DNA of 64,000 nt, from the NCBI GenBank assembly GCA_900491605.1, contig UESW01004570.1, positions 583,107 to 647,106 of the forward strand, in the 5' to 3' direction. This stretch comes from Calamus simplicifolius (taxonomy: Eukaryota; Streptophyta; Magnoliopsida; Arecales; Arecaceae). This document shows, in pieces, positions 11,256 to 23,800 of this stretch. The notes under the pieces are model-generated. The model was not told where the DNA came from. It was given only the letters and a program-made list of their open reading frames with translations, and ran no database searches. Positions within the stretch are counted from its first letter, which is position 1. The number at the start of each line of letters is the position of its first letter. A program made the position numbers and the translations under genes.

Positions 11256-13471
11256 TTATAGTTTAATTATATATATATATATATTTTTCTTCTTGCATAC
11301 AATTGTCTTCGCATCACAGACAATAAATATATAAGCGTGCTTAGAGTTGTTATGCAGTGCGAGGTAAAAAATTTTACAAAACTTGGCTTCATGGATCCAG
11401 ACAGTGCTGGGAGCTGCAGGGTGTTGAGCAAAGGCCAATAATTCTTGTAACGCTTGATGTGAATCTCACACAAGACGATGCTTGTGTATGAACGTCCAGT
11501 GTTGCATGGAGAAATGATTGATTGGATGGTGACAGGGGAGCGTACGTGGCAAAGGCTCAAAGGGCCGACATCTTCCAACCGGCTGGTTGATCTTTTGGCA
11601 GACACCAACCTCAGCCCTGGAATCCAGCAGCAGCATGGCTCATGGCTCGCATTGGAAGATGGAGTTGGTCTTTTTTTTGTTGTAAATTAATCAATGATGT
11701 GGGGATTAGATTACATTACATGATGTTTGCTGGATTCTGTTCCCGGATTAAGCTTGAGGTGGGGGTGGAGACCTACCAGTACTGCTGATCTTGTTGGAAG
11801 CTTTGCTGCTCATGAATATATATAAAAGATAGCATGAAATGGTATCAATTTTGGGATATACTTCTATTGAAACTTATATCTTTTATCTCCCCTGCAGCTA
11901 TAATACCCTTCTGTAAGACAGAGGCCCCATTTGATTGCTCTCCTTTTAATTAGAGCTATGTTTTTATGATTAACTGTGAATTATTATTCATTATATAGCT
12001 AATCAACTGGATTTTTAAAAAGAAATTTAATTATGGAGCAGTCCTCCTGGCTTTTAAGTGGTCATCATGGTTTGGAGTTTGACTGAGAGCTAAAACAAAA
12101 ATTAGCTCTTGAGATCTTGAGACTGATTATGTTGTTGCCCGCCCGTACGAATTAAATCTAAACAAGTTATCAGAGTGCAGATTAGTCCACGTCTCGACCA
12201 AGAATTGGTGCAATCGGTGTTCTCGATGGTCAACGTTACGGCTGCTGCTGCTGCCTAATTCCCTAATTTCAGGCAAGTTGGTGTGGCTATCATGAAAACA
12301 GTACTGCATGCACGGTTCATTGCATCTTTTCTCTATATTTTAATCAATCATTCATCGTGTTTTAGTAAAGAATTTTTGCTCTTGTTTGCATCCAGTGGGG
12401 AACGCATGAAACAGAAGCCAAATAGTAAACAGTTTCATTACAAGGTCGTGTTGTCAAAGTTCTCCATTAGACTACAAATGAAAGAACTAGCCAAAAATTG
12501 ACAGGACGAACCTTCCCATTGGAAAAAAATTAAGATCGAAGTCTCAATGAATTTTATCTTATCGGCTACATATAATAAGGCTAGATGATGCCTAAACTTC
12601 CAAATCCCTGCAGATTATTTCAATGCAAAATTAAAGAGAACCGATCGAGACAACAGATGATGAGAAGTCTTTGAACTCTTTTTAAGTTGGCCAGCATTAA
12701 TACCAACAAACATTGACTCTAGCTAGTTTGCTTACATTTGACCACCTGGACTCTCTCTCTAATCGATCGGCAAAGGAGCAACAATTAAGATTCAGTAATT
12801 TAATCAGCATGATAGCTCTATGATTTGCTTGCCTTTTTCTCCAGGGAGGGACAACCTCTTATCCTTGGGGTGCCCTGAAAGGGGGACACTAGAATGTAGC
12901 ATGTCTCCCCAAAGGTGACCTAATTGTTGCTGGTCCTCAGCTTGTGGAGAACCGAGCCTTAAGCTTGGAGGAATTAGCTGACCAAATGTTGCAGAAAGGA
13001 TGATGCCTTTCAACTGGCCTAGTCATTGCTGGTGGAAAGCAAAGGGCTGAACAAAAAGGGGGAACACCTCTTCAAGCTCTGTGCTAAGGCGGGGACCCAC
13101 CAGTGTGTGAGTGAAGGGAATGGCTAAGTTGAGCCCCACTCAGGTTCTTGGGTCCCCTTGGCCACGCACACACACTCTTGATGCTCAAACTTTCATTCAA
13201 ATCACCTAAACTTTTAGTTTTAATTTAAACCTTTATATTTTAAAAAATATTATATTCTTATTATTTAAAATTAATTAAAATCGATGAAATAACTAATATG
13301 TCATGTTGACATATATGCATGAACTATCACTTATTGTTTATGACAGGTTATTGGAAGCTCAATTGACAATCCACTTATTTATGTTATGATGTTATTTCTA
13401 CCAATTTTTGTTTGATATCATGTAACAAGATGTTAAAAATGCATCATTCTTAAATCATAAGGAATTAAATG
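11256..13471. other. Intergenic DNA, no gene seen
   Basis: I see no recognisable gene. The short GC-richer piece at 12820-13160 has open frames under 75 codons without motifs. Confidence 0.6.
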
Positions 13472-13907
13472 TGTAATACTCTAAAATAATTTCACATCGG
13501 AGGAAAAGAAATGTGTTATATGCTTATAATTTAAGTTCGCTTTCTACCAATTAATTTTCACTTGAGTTTTTGAGTTATATGGTTTCGGTCAGCTAACTTG
13601 CAACAGTACTAACGACTTGGCTTGGGATAAATTTTGAATAGCTTGTATTGTGAGGATGTAGCTCGGGATAGATTTTGGTTAGCTTATGGTATAACAACGC
13701 TAGCTTGTGGTGTGAGAACGTCGTATTATAAGGGAGAGAGATTGTAATACTGTAAAATAGTTTTATACCATATGAGAAAGAAATGTATTATGTGCTTATG
13801 ACTTAAGTTTACTTGCTACCAAGTAACTTTCACTCGAGTTTTTGAGCAATATGATTTTGATTGCTAGTAGAGTTAATTAGATGAGTAGATGGGCTTGGGA
13901 TGTTACA
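13472..13907. repeat. Repeat with TGT…ACA ends and an internal direct duplication
   Basis: The stretch starts TGTAATACTCTAAAATAATT and ends GGGATGTTACA. A roughly 115-bp segment beginning TGTAATACT(C/G) and containing the tracts AAGAAATGT(G/A)TTAT and CGAGTTTTTGAG occurs at about 13472-13590 and again at 13744-13865. The TGT…ACA ends and the 'TTTCACATCGG' text recall short LTR-type (TRIM or solo LTR) sequences of plants. Flanking AAATG/AAACC do not match as a TSD, so the element class is uncertain. Confidence 0.4.
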
Positions 13908-14041
13908 AAACCATGGTAACTAAAAATTTGAGAATCAAAATTAATTTTTGAATAAAAGTTTGAGCATCGAAAAGTATATTTTGGCCTAAATTTTATATTT
14001 GGGACTCAAAGGCCCAAAGAACCAAATGGGACTCAATTCAA

Positions 14042-14919
14042 CATGGAAAAGTTTTTGTACATCGCTTCCGGTGCAGCAAGTCCTACGTGGGTTGCATCAT
14101 CATTTTTTATTAGTCGATACCCATTAAAAAATATTAAGACACCTTTATGACATCCTAAGGAAAAAAATTATGACACCCCAGTTTTAAACTTACGACACCG
14201 TAGTTATAAAGTTAAGACACCCGTTCAGAAAGCAAAAAAAAAAATTACGACACCCCAGTTTTAAACTTATGACACCGTATTTATAAAATTAAGACACCCA
14301 TTCAGAAAGCACAAAAATAATATGACATCCTAATTTTAAACTTACGATACCCACTCAGAAAAAGGTGTCTATACACAAATTCCAAAAAAAAAAAAGCTAA
14401 CATGCATAAATATTCGTTCAGCTTTTTTTTGGAATTTGTGTATAGACATATTTTCTGAGTAGGTGTCATAATTTTATAACTACGGTATCGTAAGTTTAAA
14501 ACTAGGGCGTTGTAAGTTTTTTTGCTTTCTTAATTACGGTGTTGTATTGTAACTTTTTTTTGCTTTCTTAATGGATGCCTTAATTTCCCGTTCAGCTTTT
14601 TTTTGGAATTTATGTATAGACACATTTCTGAAGGGTATCGTAATCTTATAACTACGGTGTCGTAAGTTTACAATTGGGATATTGTAATTTTTTTTTGCTT
14701 TTTAAACGGATGTCTTAATTTTATAACTACGGTGTCGTAAGCTTAAAACTTGAGTATCATAAATTTTTTTCTCGGAATTGGGGTGTCATATATTTTTATC
14801 TCGAAATATCGTAAAGCTGTCTTTAACATTTTTTTAATTAGTATCGTGCGTATGTGGATCAATAAAAAAGAATGGTATAGCCCACGTAGAACTTGTTGCA
14901 CCAAATGCAGTATACAAAG
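14042..14919. mobile_element. Foldback (long-TIR) element
   Basis: The left arm (about 14042-14400) and right arm (about 14420-14919) are imperfect inverted copies: GTGCAGCAAGTCCTACGTGGG near 14074 faces CCCACGTAGAACTTGTTGCAC near 14881. Both arms carry variants of ACTACGGTGTCGTAAG. The transcript would fold into a long hairpin. The outermost part of the right arm appears to continue at 15552-15575, beyond an inserted hAT MITE. No coding capacity is visible; the class (Mutator-like or other foldback) is not determined. Confidence 0.7.
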
Positions 14920-15551
14920 CAAGGTTGTCAATTTCGTTTCGGATTATGTTTCGGTTTAGCTTATGAAACGAAATATTTTGGTATCGGATCGTTTCGGTGC
15001 TTCGTTTCGGAATATATATATATATAAAATAAAAAATTTATTTATAATTCATATTCTTTATAAATAATAATAACAACATAAAAATAAAGAGTTTAAGTTT
15101 TTAAGAATTTAAAATATATATATATATATATATATGAAAAATTTATTCATAATTCATATTCTTCATAAATAATAATAATAATATAAAAATAAAGAGTTTG
15201 AGTTTTTAAGAGATGCGATCGTAGGGATAGGGTAACTAGAATTTTTTTTGTTATTATATATATATTTTTAAAATGGGATAGGGTAACTAGGATATTTTTT
15301 GATATTATATATATATTTTTAAATAGTTCTGAAAGGTTTAATAATTCATAAATTGGTCTCCAAAATATATTTTACCGAAACGGCCGAAACATACTGAAAT
15401 GGCTGAAAACGGCCGAAAATGACCGAAATATACCGAAACGCATCGAAACGGCCAAAAAATCTTCCGAAACGAAATGCAGAACTTATCTTTTCGGAAGCTA
15501 CCGAAACGTCTCGGCCGAAACAGCCGAAATGAAATAAAATTGATAACTTTG
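14920..15551. mobile_element. hAT-like MITE inserted in the foldback element
   Basis: The termini CAAGGTTGTCAA (14920) and TTGATAACTTTG (ending 15551) are inverted with two mismatches. The flanks ATACAAAG (14912-14919) and TTACAAAG (15552-15559) form an 8-bp duplication with one mismatch, the hAT size. Next to both ends are degenerate runs of the CGTTTCGG/CCGAAACG motif in opposite orientation, with an AT-rich middle. It does not encode a protein. Confidence 0.7.
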
Positions 15552-15559
15552 TTACAAAG

Positions 15560-16754
15560 TCTTTTCATTCAACACACTCTTTGTATTGAGACTATATATT
15601 AACACACAGTTATTTCATCAAGTCAATGACTTATAATTTTTACGGGCACATGCCATGCTTTGATCATAGGCACCCCCATTAGATTAGGTGATTATCTAGA
15701 TGGTCTGTGTACTAACACGTGGGAGTTAGGTGGCCGACATGGTGATAAAGGTCCAAGGTGTGGGGATTCTCCATCACAATCCATTGGCATCAAATAAAGT
15801 TGGAAAAGAGTGGAAGGGATGTCCACTTTGTGGAAAAGAGCCCTGATCCTTCTTTCCAGCCATGGCCTCAAAAAGGAGGCAGAAGTGGAAGCAAAATTCC
15901 ACATACGGGAAAATCACTTTGGATGGGTCCAACCTTGTGAGGTTCCTATAGGGTTGATTTTTAAGGAAAGATACTTGTCTAATTCCTAATTACTTTTCTT
16001 AATCATCCTCTTATCATCCTAGCTTGTTATCTTCATATGATTAGATTAAAGGAGCCTCTTTTTTCTTGTGATTAACAAATGCATGATGGTGGTGGTGGTG
16101 GTGGGGGTGGTGTGGACCTCAATGGTGCGCTTTTGTTAATGGTTTGGTTATTCTATACCGCTGCAAGGTGATTGAAGTGGTGGTGGTTCGCTTGGCCTAT
16201 CAGAGCATTGCTTCTAAAAGCAGTGATAAAGCTTTTCAATAATTACATTACAAGAGGAATGACTTAGATAGTTGGCAAAGTTTGTGACATGTGAATTATT
16301 CCCAATTGCCAAAAAATTATACAATGCCCGCACTAACAAAATAGTCTTAGCCAATTGAAAAGTACCTAGCTCTATCAAATGACTATATATATATTTTTAA
16401 AAATAGTTGCAGCCAATTATATGAATCTTTTCCACTACCTTTTTTTTTGTTTTCGAAATAACTATTCAAGCCAAATACAATCGAGAAAGGTAAGATTATT
16501 GATATTTTTAGCTTTTTTTTTTTTTTACAAAAAGTACTTAGCATGTAATTATATATAAAAAAATATATTTGTCTTCTTAAGTGAGTCGTGTCTACTCACA
16601 CAAGTGAGTATTAAGGGACTTACATCTATTGTGTGAAGCAAATTATGTCCCATCAATGCAATATAATTTGTTTATTAAAGAGATTATGTGTGTCATATTG
16701 TATTATCTGTTTAATAATTATATTTATATTTAAATTTTTGTTATGATTAATTAA
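15560..16754. other. Intergenic DNA, no gene seen
   Basis: No gene recognised. A GGT-rich run lies at 16087-16112. Confidence 0.6.
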
Positions 16755-17358
16755 TTATACTGTTTGTATTTGTAATCAATTATCCAGCAATAAGATGAAT
16801 TAGGTGAAGATGTGAATCATAGAGTCAAAGCATGATGGATTAAGTGAAGGAGTGCTTCGGGAGTATTGTATGATCGGTGCATCCCATTAAAATTGAAAGA
16901 AAAATTCTGTAAAACCGCTATTAAGTCAGCTATGCTATATGAAATAGAGTGTTGGATAATACCGAAACAATATGTGAATAAACTAAGTGTAACGAAAATG
17001 TGTATGTTAAGATGGATATGTGGTAAAACTTTAAAAGATAAACTTAAAAAAAAACATATAAAGAAATGATAAGAGTAGCCCCAAATGAAGATAAAATGAG
17101 AGAAAATCGATTACGGTGGTTTGGACATATACAACGAACATCTTTAGATGCTCCAATTAAAAAGAGTGATCTTTTAACAATCTATAGTAAGGATAGTGGT
17201 AGAGGTAGACCTAAACTAATATGAATAAAAATAAAAAAGATATAACTATTTGTAATTTGAATGTCGACTTAGTCCTGAATAGAATAGAACGAAGAAATTA
17301 GATTCATGTAGCCGACCTTATGTAGTTGAAAAAAAGGCTTAGATGAGTTGAGTTGAGC
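16755..17358 (+). mobile_element. LINE (L1 type) 3' end, 5'-truncated
   Basis: The plus strand encodes the C-terminal end of a plant LINE ORF2: LYEIECWIIPKQYVNKLSV, MLRWICGKTLKDKLKKKHI, then in another frame APNEDKMRENRLRWFGHIQR and SGRGRPKL. Stops and frameshifts show it is dead. The 3' end reads …GAGTTGAGTTGAG, the same TTGAG-repeat tail as three other copies in this window. Homology to the copy at 28443-29337 extends left to about 16755; a TSD could not be identified for this copy. Confidence 0.85.
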
Positions 17359-20300
17359 TTCAACATGACATAACAACAAGAATTGCCATCCCTAGTAGAA
17401 AGGGATTTTCATATTAAAAGGTATTGTATTACAAGGTAACAACAATACCAACCATCATTTTAATCACAAACTAGTTGGGATCAGTATATAGTCTTTTTTT
17501 CTTATATAATTTTAATTTATCTTTATTTCTATCGATTCATGATGTAGTTTTGATTTCATTGGATGCATGGCATGGCCTTAATTAACTAGCTATCACATGA
17601 CAGCATGAGTTTAGCTGTGTCATAAGATCACATGCGCCCTTAACTAGCCTCTCTGAATCGCTTGGCCTTTGTGCTTGTTCTCTCTCGCCCATTCAATTGA
17701 CCAACCAAGGGCGTGGCACCACAAGACCGACCGACCGACCGACCGACCGATGGGTCTTCTCTGGTTGCATGCATACCCACACAAAAAGATAGAACCAAAA
17801 GTGCATTAAAATGCAAAAATCCAGCACTAAATCATGCATCCCTCCCCCCAGTGTCACAAGAGCCAGCTCAGTTGATGCGGACCTCAATAACAACAACGCA
17901 GTACCTCTTCTCTTTGGCCACGTTAGGAAGCCAATCTCTTTCCCAACGGCTAATTAAAAGCAGACATCTCATATGAAAATAAGAAGCCAATAACTCAAAG
18001 ACCCGGCCCCCACCTTACTTAATGATCCATAGATAGATATGCCGTATCTTGGACCAGTGAGACCCCCCCCCCCCCCTTGGTTCGTGTCAAATTAAAAGTT
18101 TCAGTCAAGTTCCATCTAGCGGAAAATGACCGACATTGGTCGTAGATCTCGAATTTTTATTTAAATTAATTTTTCAGCTGCCAGCCACGGGGGACCCATT
18201 ACCTCATCGCGTTTCTGGCCTCGTTCATTGTACTTCTCTGACGTTCACCCTCGTCTAGTTAGTTTACCTACCGGTTGGAACTTGGAAGTCTCTCTCATCT
18301 TTACTTCCGTTCCTCATCCAGAAATTCTAAAGTCAAGGTCTTAAGCGTTTGGTAGGGCGTCGGATTCTCGGATAATGATGGAATCATCTCTCGTCAATTG
18401 CACCTGAAGGTAGATTGTGAGCCGGATGATTATTAATCCATGACTTCGTTCGGTCCGTCCTGATCCATCCGATTAGACCTAATCCGATGAATAAAATATT
18501 ATATGGTACGATTTGAAATCTTGTCTGATGCGATAGATTTATTTTATAGGTGATATATATTTTTGGTTCGATGCTCGTTAGCTTTTTTATATTTTACTGA
18601 ATGAATACTTGAATTGTTAAAAATGGTATTAGAGCGATCTTAAGGACATCCGAACTTAAACAAGAGGAGTATATGAGCATCCGTATAATGTTTAGTTTCA
18701 CATCAGCTATGCACTAAAAAGATCTTGAATACTAATATAAAATCAACAAGCTCAAATAATAATCTTATTATTATTATTTGATCCAAATCCAATGGAATTC
18801 AATTATCAAGCGAGTTAAATCTATCTGGGTCTAACTAAGATCACGATCCAAAATATGAAATCGGATTGAATCAAGCATGATCCAATCTCCTGTGCTTGGA
18901 TGCAACTATGCTTGCTACGGCTTAATGAAATGAGGTGAGAAGAGAAGATGGAGATGGAGGAGGGAGAAGTACGCTAACGATAGCTAAGAGGATGGGCCCG
19001 CCGGTGTCGGAGTTTTCATCCTCAAAGATGCCGGCACCCATGTGGAATGCTGGGACTTTCGGTGGTGTGGATCGAGTCAGACGGACGCGACGCCGGTGGG
19101 AGAGGCAGGGGAAGGGCACAGGGGTGACCCATGGTTGGAGGGGCATCCAAATCTCAATGACCCCATCCCCATTCCCATCCACATCCACCACCCTTTTGGA
19201 GGCCAAAGATGGACCAACTCCATCACCTGGGCCTTCCAAACTAAGTGGCTGAGTGACGAATCGTAATGCCCATCCTAAATCTCAGCCACTGCTCTTTGAA
19301 TAGATTAGCATCTCCCAAATATCTCAAAGCTAATCATCATGTGTTCCCAGTGTCGGCTATTGCAAGCTCGAACCACATTTTGTCTTCCTTCCACTCACCT
19401 CTCATCATGGTGGTGGCTTGGAAGGATGGAAAAAAGTTAACTTGGATCAATTCACCAGCTTGGGGAATATTGGGGGGGTGGGGGGTATCCTGAGATTTGA
19501 CTCCAATAAGAGATGTCCGTCCGTCCACTTTAGCACTAGGGAGGGAGGTGTGCTTGTGGTGAATCAAATCCAATCCAATCCAATCCAATCCAGTGGGTTG
19601 AGTTGTGCTCCTTCCTTTATACTACTGCCATACATACGGAATGACGTACGGATAGTGGGTCCTTTGTTCAAGTGGGCTGGTAGAACTCCATCCCAAGTGC
19701 GAGTTTAACACCAATTTCAAGTTGGAGAGAATGCAACTTATTAATGTGCATCCACCACATAATGCAAGGTTTTTATGGCTTGAATTCTGTGTGTCCAAAT
19801 GCAATGCACTAATCCTGCTAGGGACAACCCACTTGGAGTTGAAGCCATTTCCATTGTCATCATCCTTGGCATGGAAAATAATATACCATCTCCAAGCAAG
19901 CGAGAGTTGTAGTGACACACATTCCCGACCGGTTGGGTTCGCAATGGGGTTGGGATGTCTTCTCGCAACCCTCACCACAATCCAAAGGCCATGAGGACAA
20001 AGATTCGGCAACCAGTCTTGGCGGCTGAGAAGATGGGCCAAGGCACCATGGCCCGCCGGAAGTAGGGCAAACGGGAATCGTCCGGCCTAGAAAGGTCGAA
20101 CTCGTGGGCTATGAAAAAAAAAAAAAAAAAAAAGAGTATAATTTGAATAAAATCTTGCATTTGATTTACAGAAAAGTTCTAATTTCTTTTAACTCTGTGA
20201 TTCTTATTTTTTCACAACGTAAACCAATGTCCGACAACCAAGCTTGGTTCGGAATTAATTTCGAGCTTGCTTCAAATTTCATTTGTTTATCATTATTTTG

Positions 20301-20878
20301 AGTCTAATTCAAGCAGCCTAATTTTGAATTAAACCAGACATAGCCTAATTAAGTAGTAGCGTCTTGAATAAAAGCTTGATTAAATCACACTTGGCTCAAA
20401 ATTTGTTCAGATCTGAATTCGCATTTAATTGTTCCAAAAAAGCAGTTAATTGGCATCATTAGTTACATAAAACAAGCATCCATGTGTAATGGTTAGAGAG
20501 AAGACCGAATACTTGTATCTAAACCAGGCCATATAACAGCAGTGGGGCCTGACCACCGAGCCCACACCGACAAACCTTTGCAACCTAACAAAATTAATTC
20601 TCAGATCTGATCAATGAGATTGGCAACCATGATGATGAGCTTGTTGTGGCAACTACTTGCAGAAGTTGCATTGTTCAAACAGCATCCATAACCTTTTTCC
20701 AGCAAAATTTTCAATCTGAATTCTGAAATGCTTTTCTGGTCATAAAATAAGATAGACTACATGGTCCTGTGTGAGCCATGTATGTATTCTAGCCCAACAA
20801 AAAAGAGCTTATTTAAGCTTAAAACTAATATCATATCATAGATCCTATTAATAGATGGCTTCAGGTTTCTTCTTCACT
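17359..20878. other. Intergenic DNA downstream of the arabinokinase gene, no gene seen
   Basis: The region holds a (GACC)n microsatellite at 17726-17752, a C-run at 18064-18077, an (ATCCA)n tract at 19564-19595 and a poly-A run at 20113-20133. A mid-GC stretch at 18900-20100 has overlapping open frames on both strands (up to 139 codons) but no recognisable domain or splice pattern. The 3' UTR of the arabinokinase must lie just below 20879; I could not fix its end. Confidence 0.55.
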
Positions 20879-23800
20879 TTACTCCAAATTCCCATCTGCT
20901 GAGGGCAGCCGGCGCCGCAGTCTTAGGTAGCCAAACTTTCCGGCCCCGGGTGACGAGCCCTCAAAAATGATTGGCAAATAGCCAGTGGCAGCTTTGTATC
21001 TTTGCTGAATCTGAAAAAAAATTTTAAAACAAAAATAAGGATGCAGGATGGCTATGCATCAATTATAACCCAAGCTCACATAAAAACTTAAAAAGCATAA
21101 TAAGCTGGGCCAGGTAATGATAATGAGAATTTGATGAGCAAATACAAGCACATAAGGTGCTCTACTACAACAATCAGTATTTCCCACTATAGAAAGAAAT
21201 GGTGCACATGATGCCTCTTTTTCCAATATCCAGGGTGATGGCTACTAATATTACCATATCCCCGTTCTTATCTTTCAAAGCATTACCGCACTTCTCTAGA
21301 CATGGTAACTTTAAAATTAATGAGCAATCCAACAAGTTTCTCGGAAAAAAAATACCTCAAGGATTTCTTCGCTGCTCCTAACGCAGTTCTTTCCAATAAC
21401 ACACACTGAGCCACCTGAGCCTCCACCAGTAATTTTTGCTCCAAATAAACTAGAGCTTCCATCATCAGATGACTTCCTGTGCTGCATTTCTTGTACCAGC
21501 TCAACAAGCCTATCAGTCCCATCCGAGCCAAGTCCACAGTCATTGTAGCTATAGTGGCACTGCATCAAAGCAAGAAGAATTGGATGGAAAGTTTTACTCT
21601 CTATGAAAATAAATATGCAACGTTGCTTTTCAAAGCAGGATTACGACAGGATGACTGCCCAGACTTTGACATAAATTTGAACTTGAAAATTGTGAACGCA
21701 TAGACTATCAGGTTTATGCTATGACGAAAAAAAGAACTTTGTTGGTGGAGAAAGTAGAAGGATAAAATGAAGAGGAATCCTGTGGATAAAATAACAAAGG
21801 CAATCACAATATATGCAGTTCCCTTAAATTGAAATGCAACATTTTAACCCTGTTTTGGTGACAAAGTGAAGGATTTAAACAATGTTGAATAACATATTGC
21901 TATTTCCAAAACAATGAACTTGATGATTGAGAGAAACTGAAACTACATTTACCTGATACATAAGTTGTCCAAGGGCAGAAAGTTGTTCATCTGTCTTGGC
22001 TGCGGTCAATAATGCTTTGAAGGCCTATATGCATCATGATACCACAGAGCAGTAAGTTATAAATTCTAATCAGTTTCCATGTTGGCATAACATAATAAAA
22101 CGACTGTAGGGTAAACAAAAATAGCGAGTACAGAAGGACCACTAGCATAAAATGCAAGACGGAAAAAAAAAAAAATCAAAGAAAACAGAAAACAAATAAT
22201 TCAAGGAAAACAAAACCAAAATCTGCATCAATGGATTAAGGACTGCCTCCCAAGTGTGAGAACAGCACCAGTGGCAGGTTTGTGAGAATAATATTATTTT
22301 TTGGTCTATTCAGAAGAGTTCAAATTTTATGTGGAATGAAACTTATCCTATTGCAATTTAAAGACCCAATAGAACAATTATGATTGTATGAATGCATACT
22401 TTGCTATATTAGGTTAAGAAATCTTTATTTCTTGATGCAAAATTTGAAGAAAACTGTACATGGAACCAAAAATAAAAAAGTATATCCAAATGGCCATCTC
22501 TATATTCACAAACAGGTTGCTACCTAAAAATGATCAAAGTTAGAAGGCAAAATTTCCAAGTTTCTTAACTCAAATACACTGCCAGTGCTAGAGGGCATTG
22601 GGTATATTCAAAGTCAAACATTCGTCTTCCTTTAACAAATAACCAGCAATGTATGATAAGATCGACCAACATATCATTGAACAACACATATAAAGACTAG
22701 TAAACAGATTGCAAATGCATGGGCAACATTTACGCACATTCAAAAGAATAGCAATATATAATGATAAGAGCCAACCTCAACACGGAAATTTTCATATATT
22801 GGATGTTTAGTTGGTGACTTGACTACATAAGTGCGCTTGGGATCAATGACTGTAACAGTATCGTTGTGATCAGTGTACTCATTTATAAATGCCTCTCCGG
22901 TTATGCACTCAGGAAGCTTCTTGGCATATACAGCTTCATATCTGCAATAAAAGATTAAAAAACAAGTACACACAGTTGAGTGAGAAAGACACTCAAATAG
23001 CTTTGTTTCAGAAAGAAACTAATATCTCACTGTTTTAGTGTTTAGCGATGCAGTGCTTTACAAAAGAAAAGCTTCATTGTTACCAGGTAAATAAGATGAG
23101 GATTGAATAGCAACAGACATCTAATGTTAAAAATAACCTACCTGTGTGGCGAAAGGTTACATAAGTAATTCAATGAAGATTCAGCTTTAAGTAGTTCAAT
23201 GCCATGCTCTTCAAATTCATCCGAATTCCTTCCATTCCCTTGTTGAGGAGCACTTGCATTAGCCAAAGACTGGGACACTAGGTTAGAGGCAGCAGATTTT
23301 ATCATCTTACGCCCCATGAAGGTGCCTATTCTGACAGACCCATAATCAGTGCCACCAACACTGCAAGCAGAAATTGTTGGTCAAAAAAAAAAAAAAAAGA
23401 GAGTAAAAAGTCCATTCTTCAGCCCTAAACTTCACATGAGATCTTTTTCTAGGGAACGAAAACAAAAATTCTCTGGGCAATTCTAAAGGGACAAAGACAT
23501 ATATTAGCCAGTGCATCAAAAATATGCTTAAATTGCAAAGAAAAGACAACATTTTCAATAATTGCACTATTCTAAGTTGACAAGCTGGAAGCTAGACATT
23601 TAATTAAAAATTACAGGAAGATGTCGACCTGTGCCGTATTCCAGAATCAAGACCCCAAAATCGTATATGATTTGGTATTGTAGCAAGTTCCTTTACCTCA
23701 GCAGGCTGCATTAAACAAGAAAAACTTGGTGAGAAGCTGAAATACCTTATTGTAACAACTAAAGCAAGGCTTCTGCAAAATCACTATGCAGACCTGGCAA

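Noticed and set aside
13472..13907. Solo LTR with TGT…ACA ends
   Set aside because: Only kept as a tentative repeat because the flanks AAATG and AAACC do not form a target duplication.
18922..20041. Possible gene in the mid-GC stretch downstream of the arabinokinase
   Set aside because: Overlapping frames on both strands, no recognised domain, no consistent splice structure.
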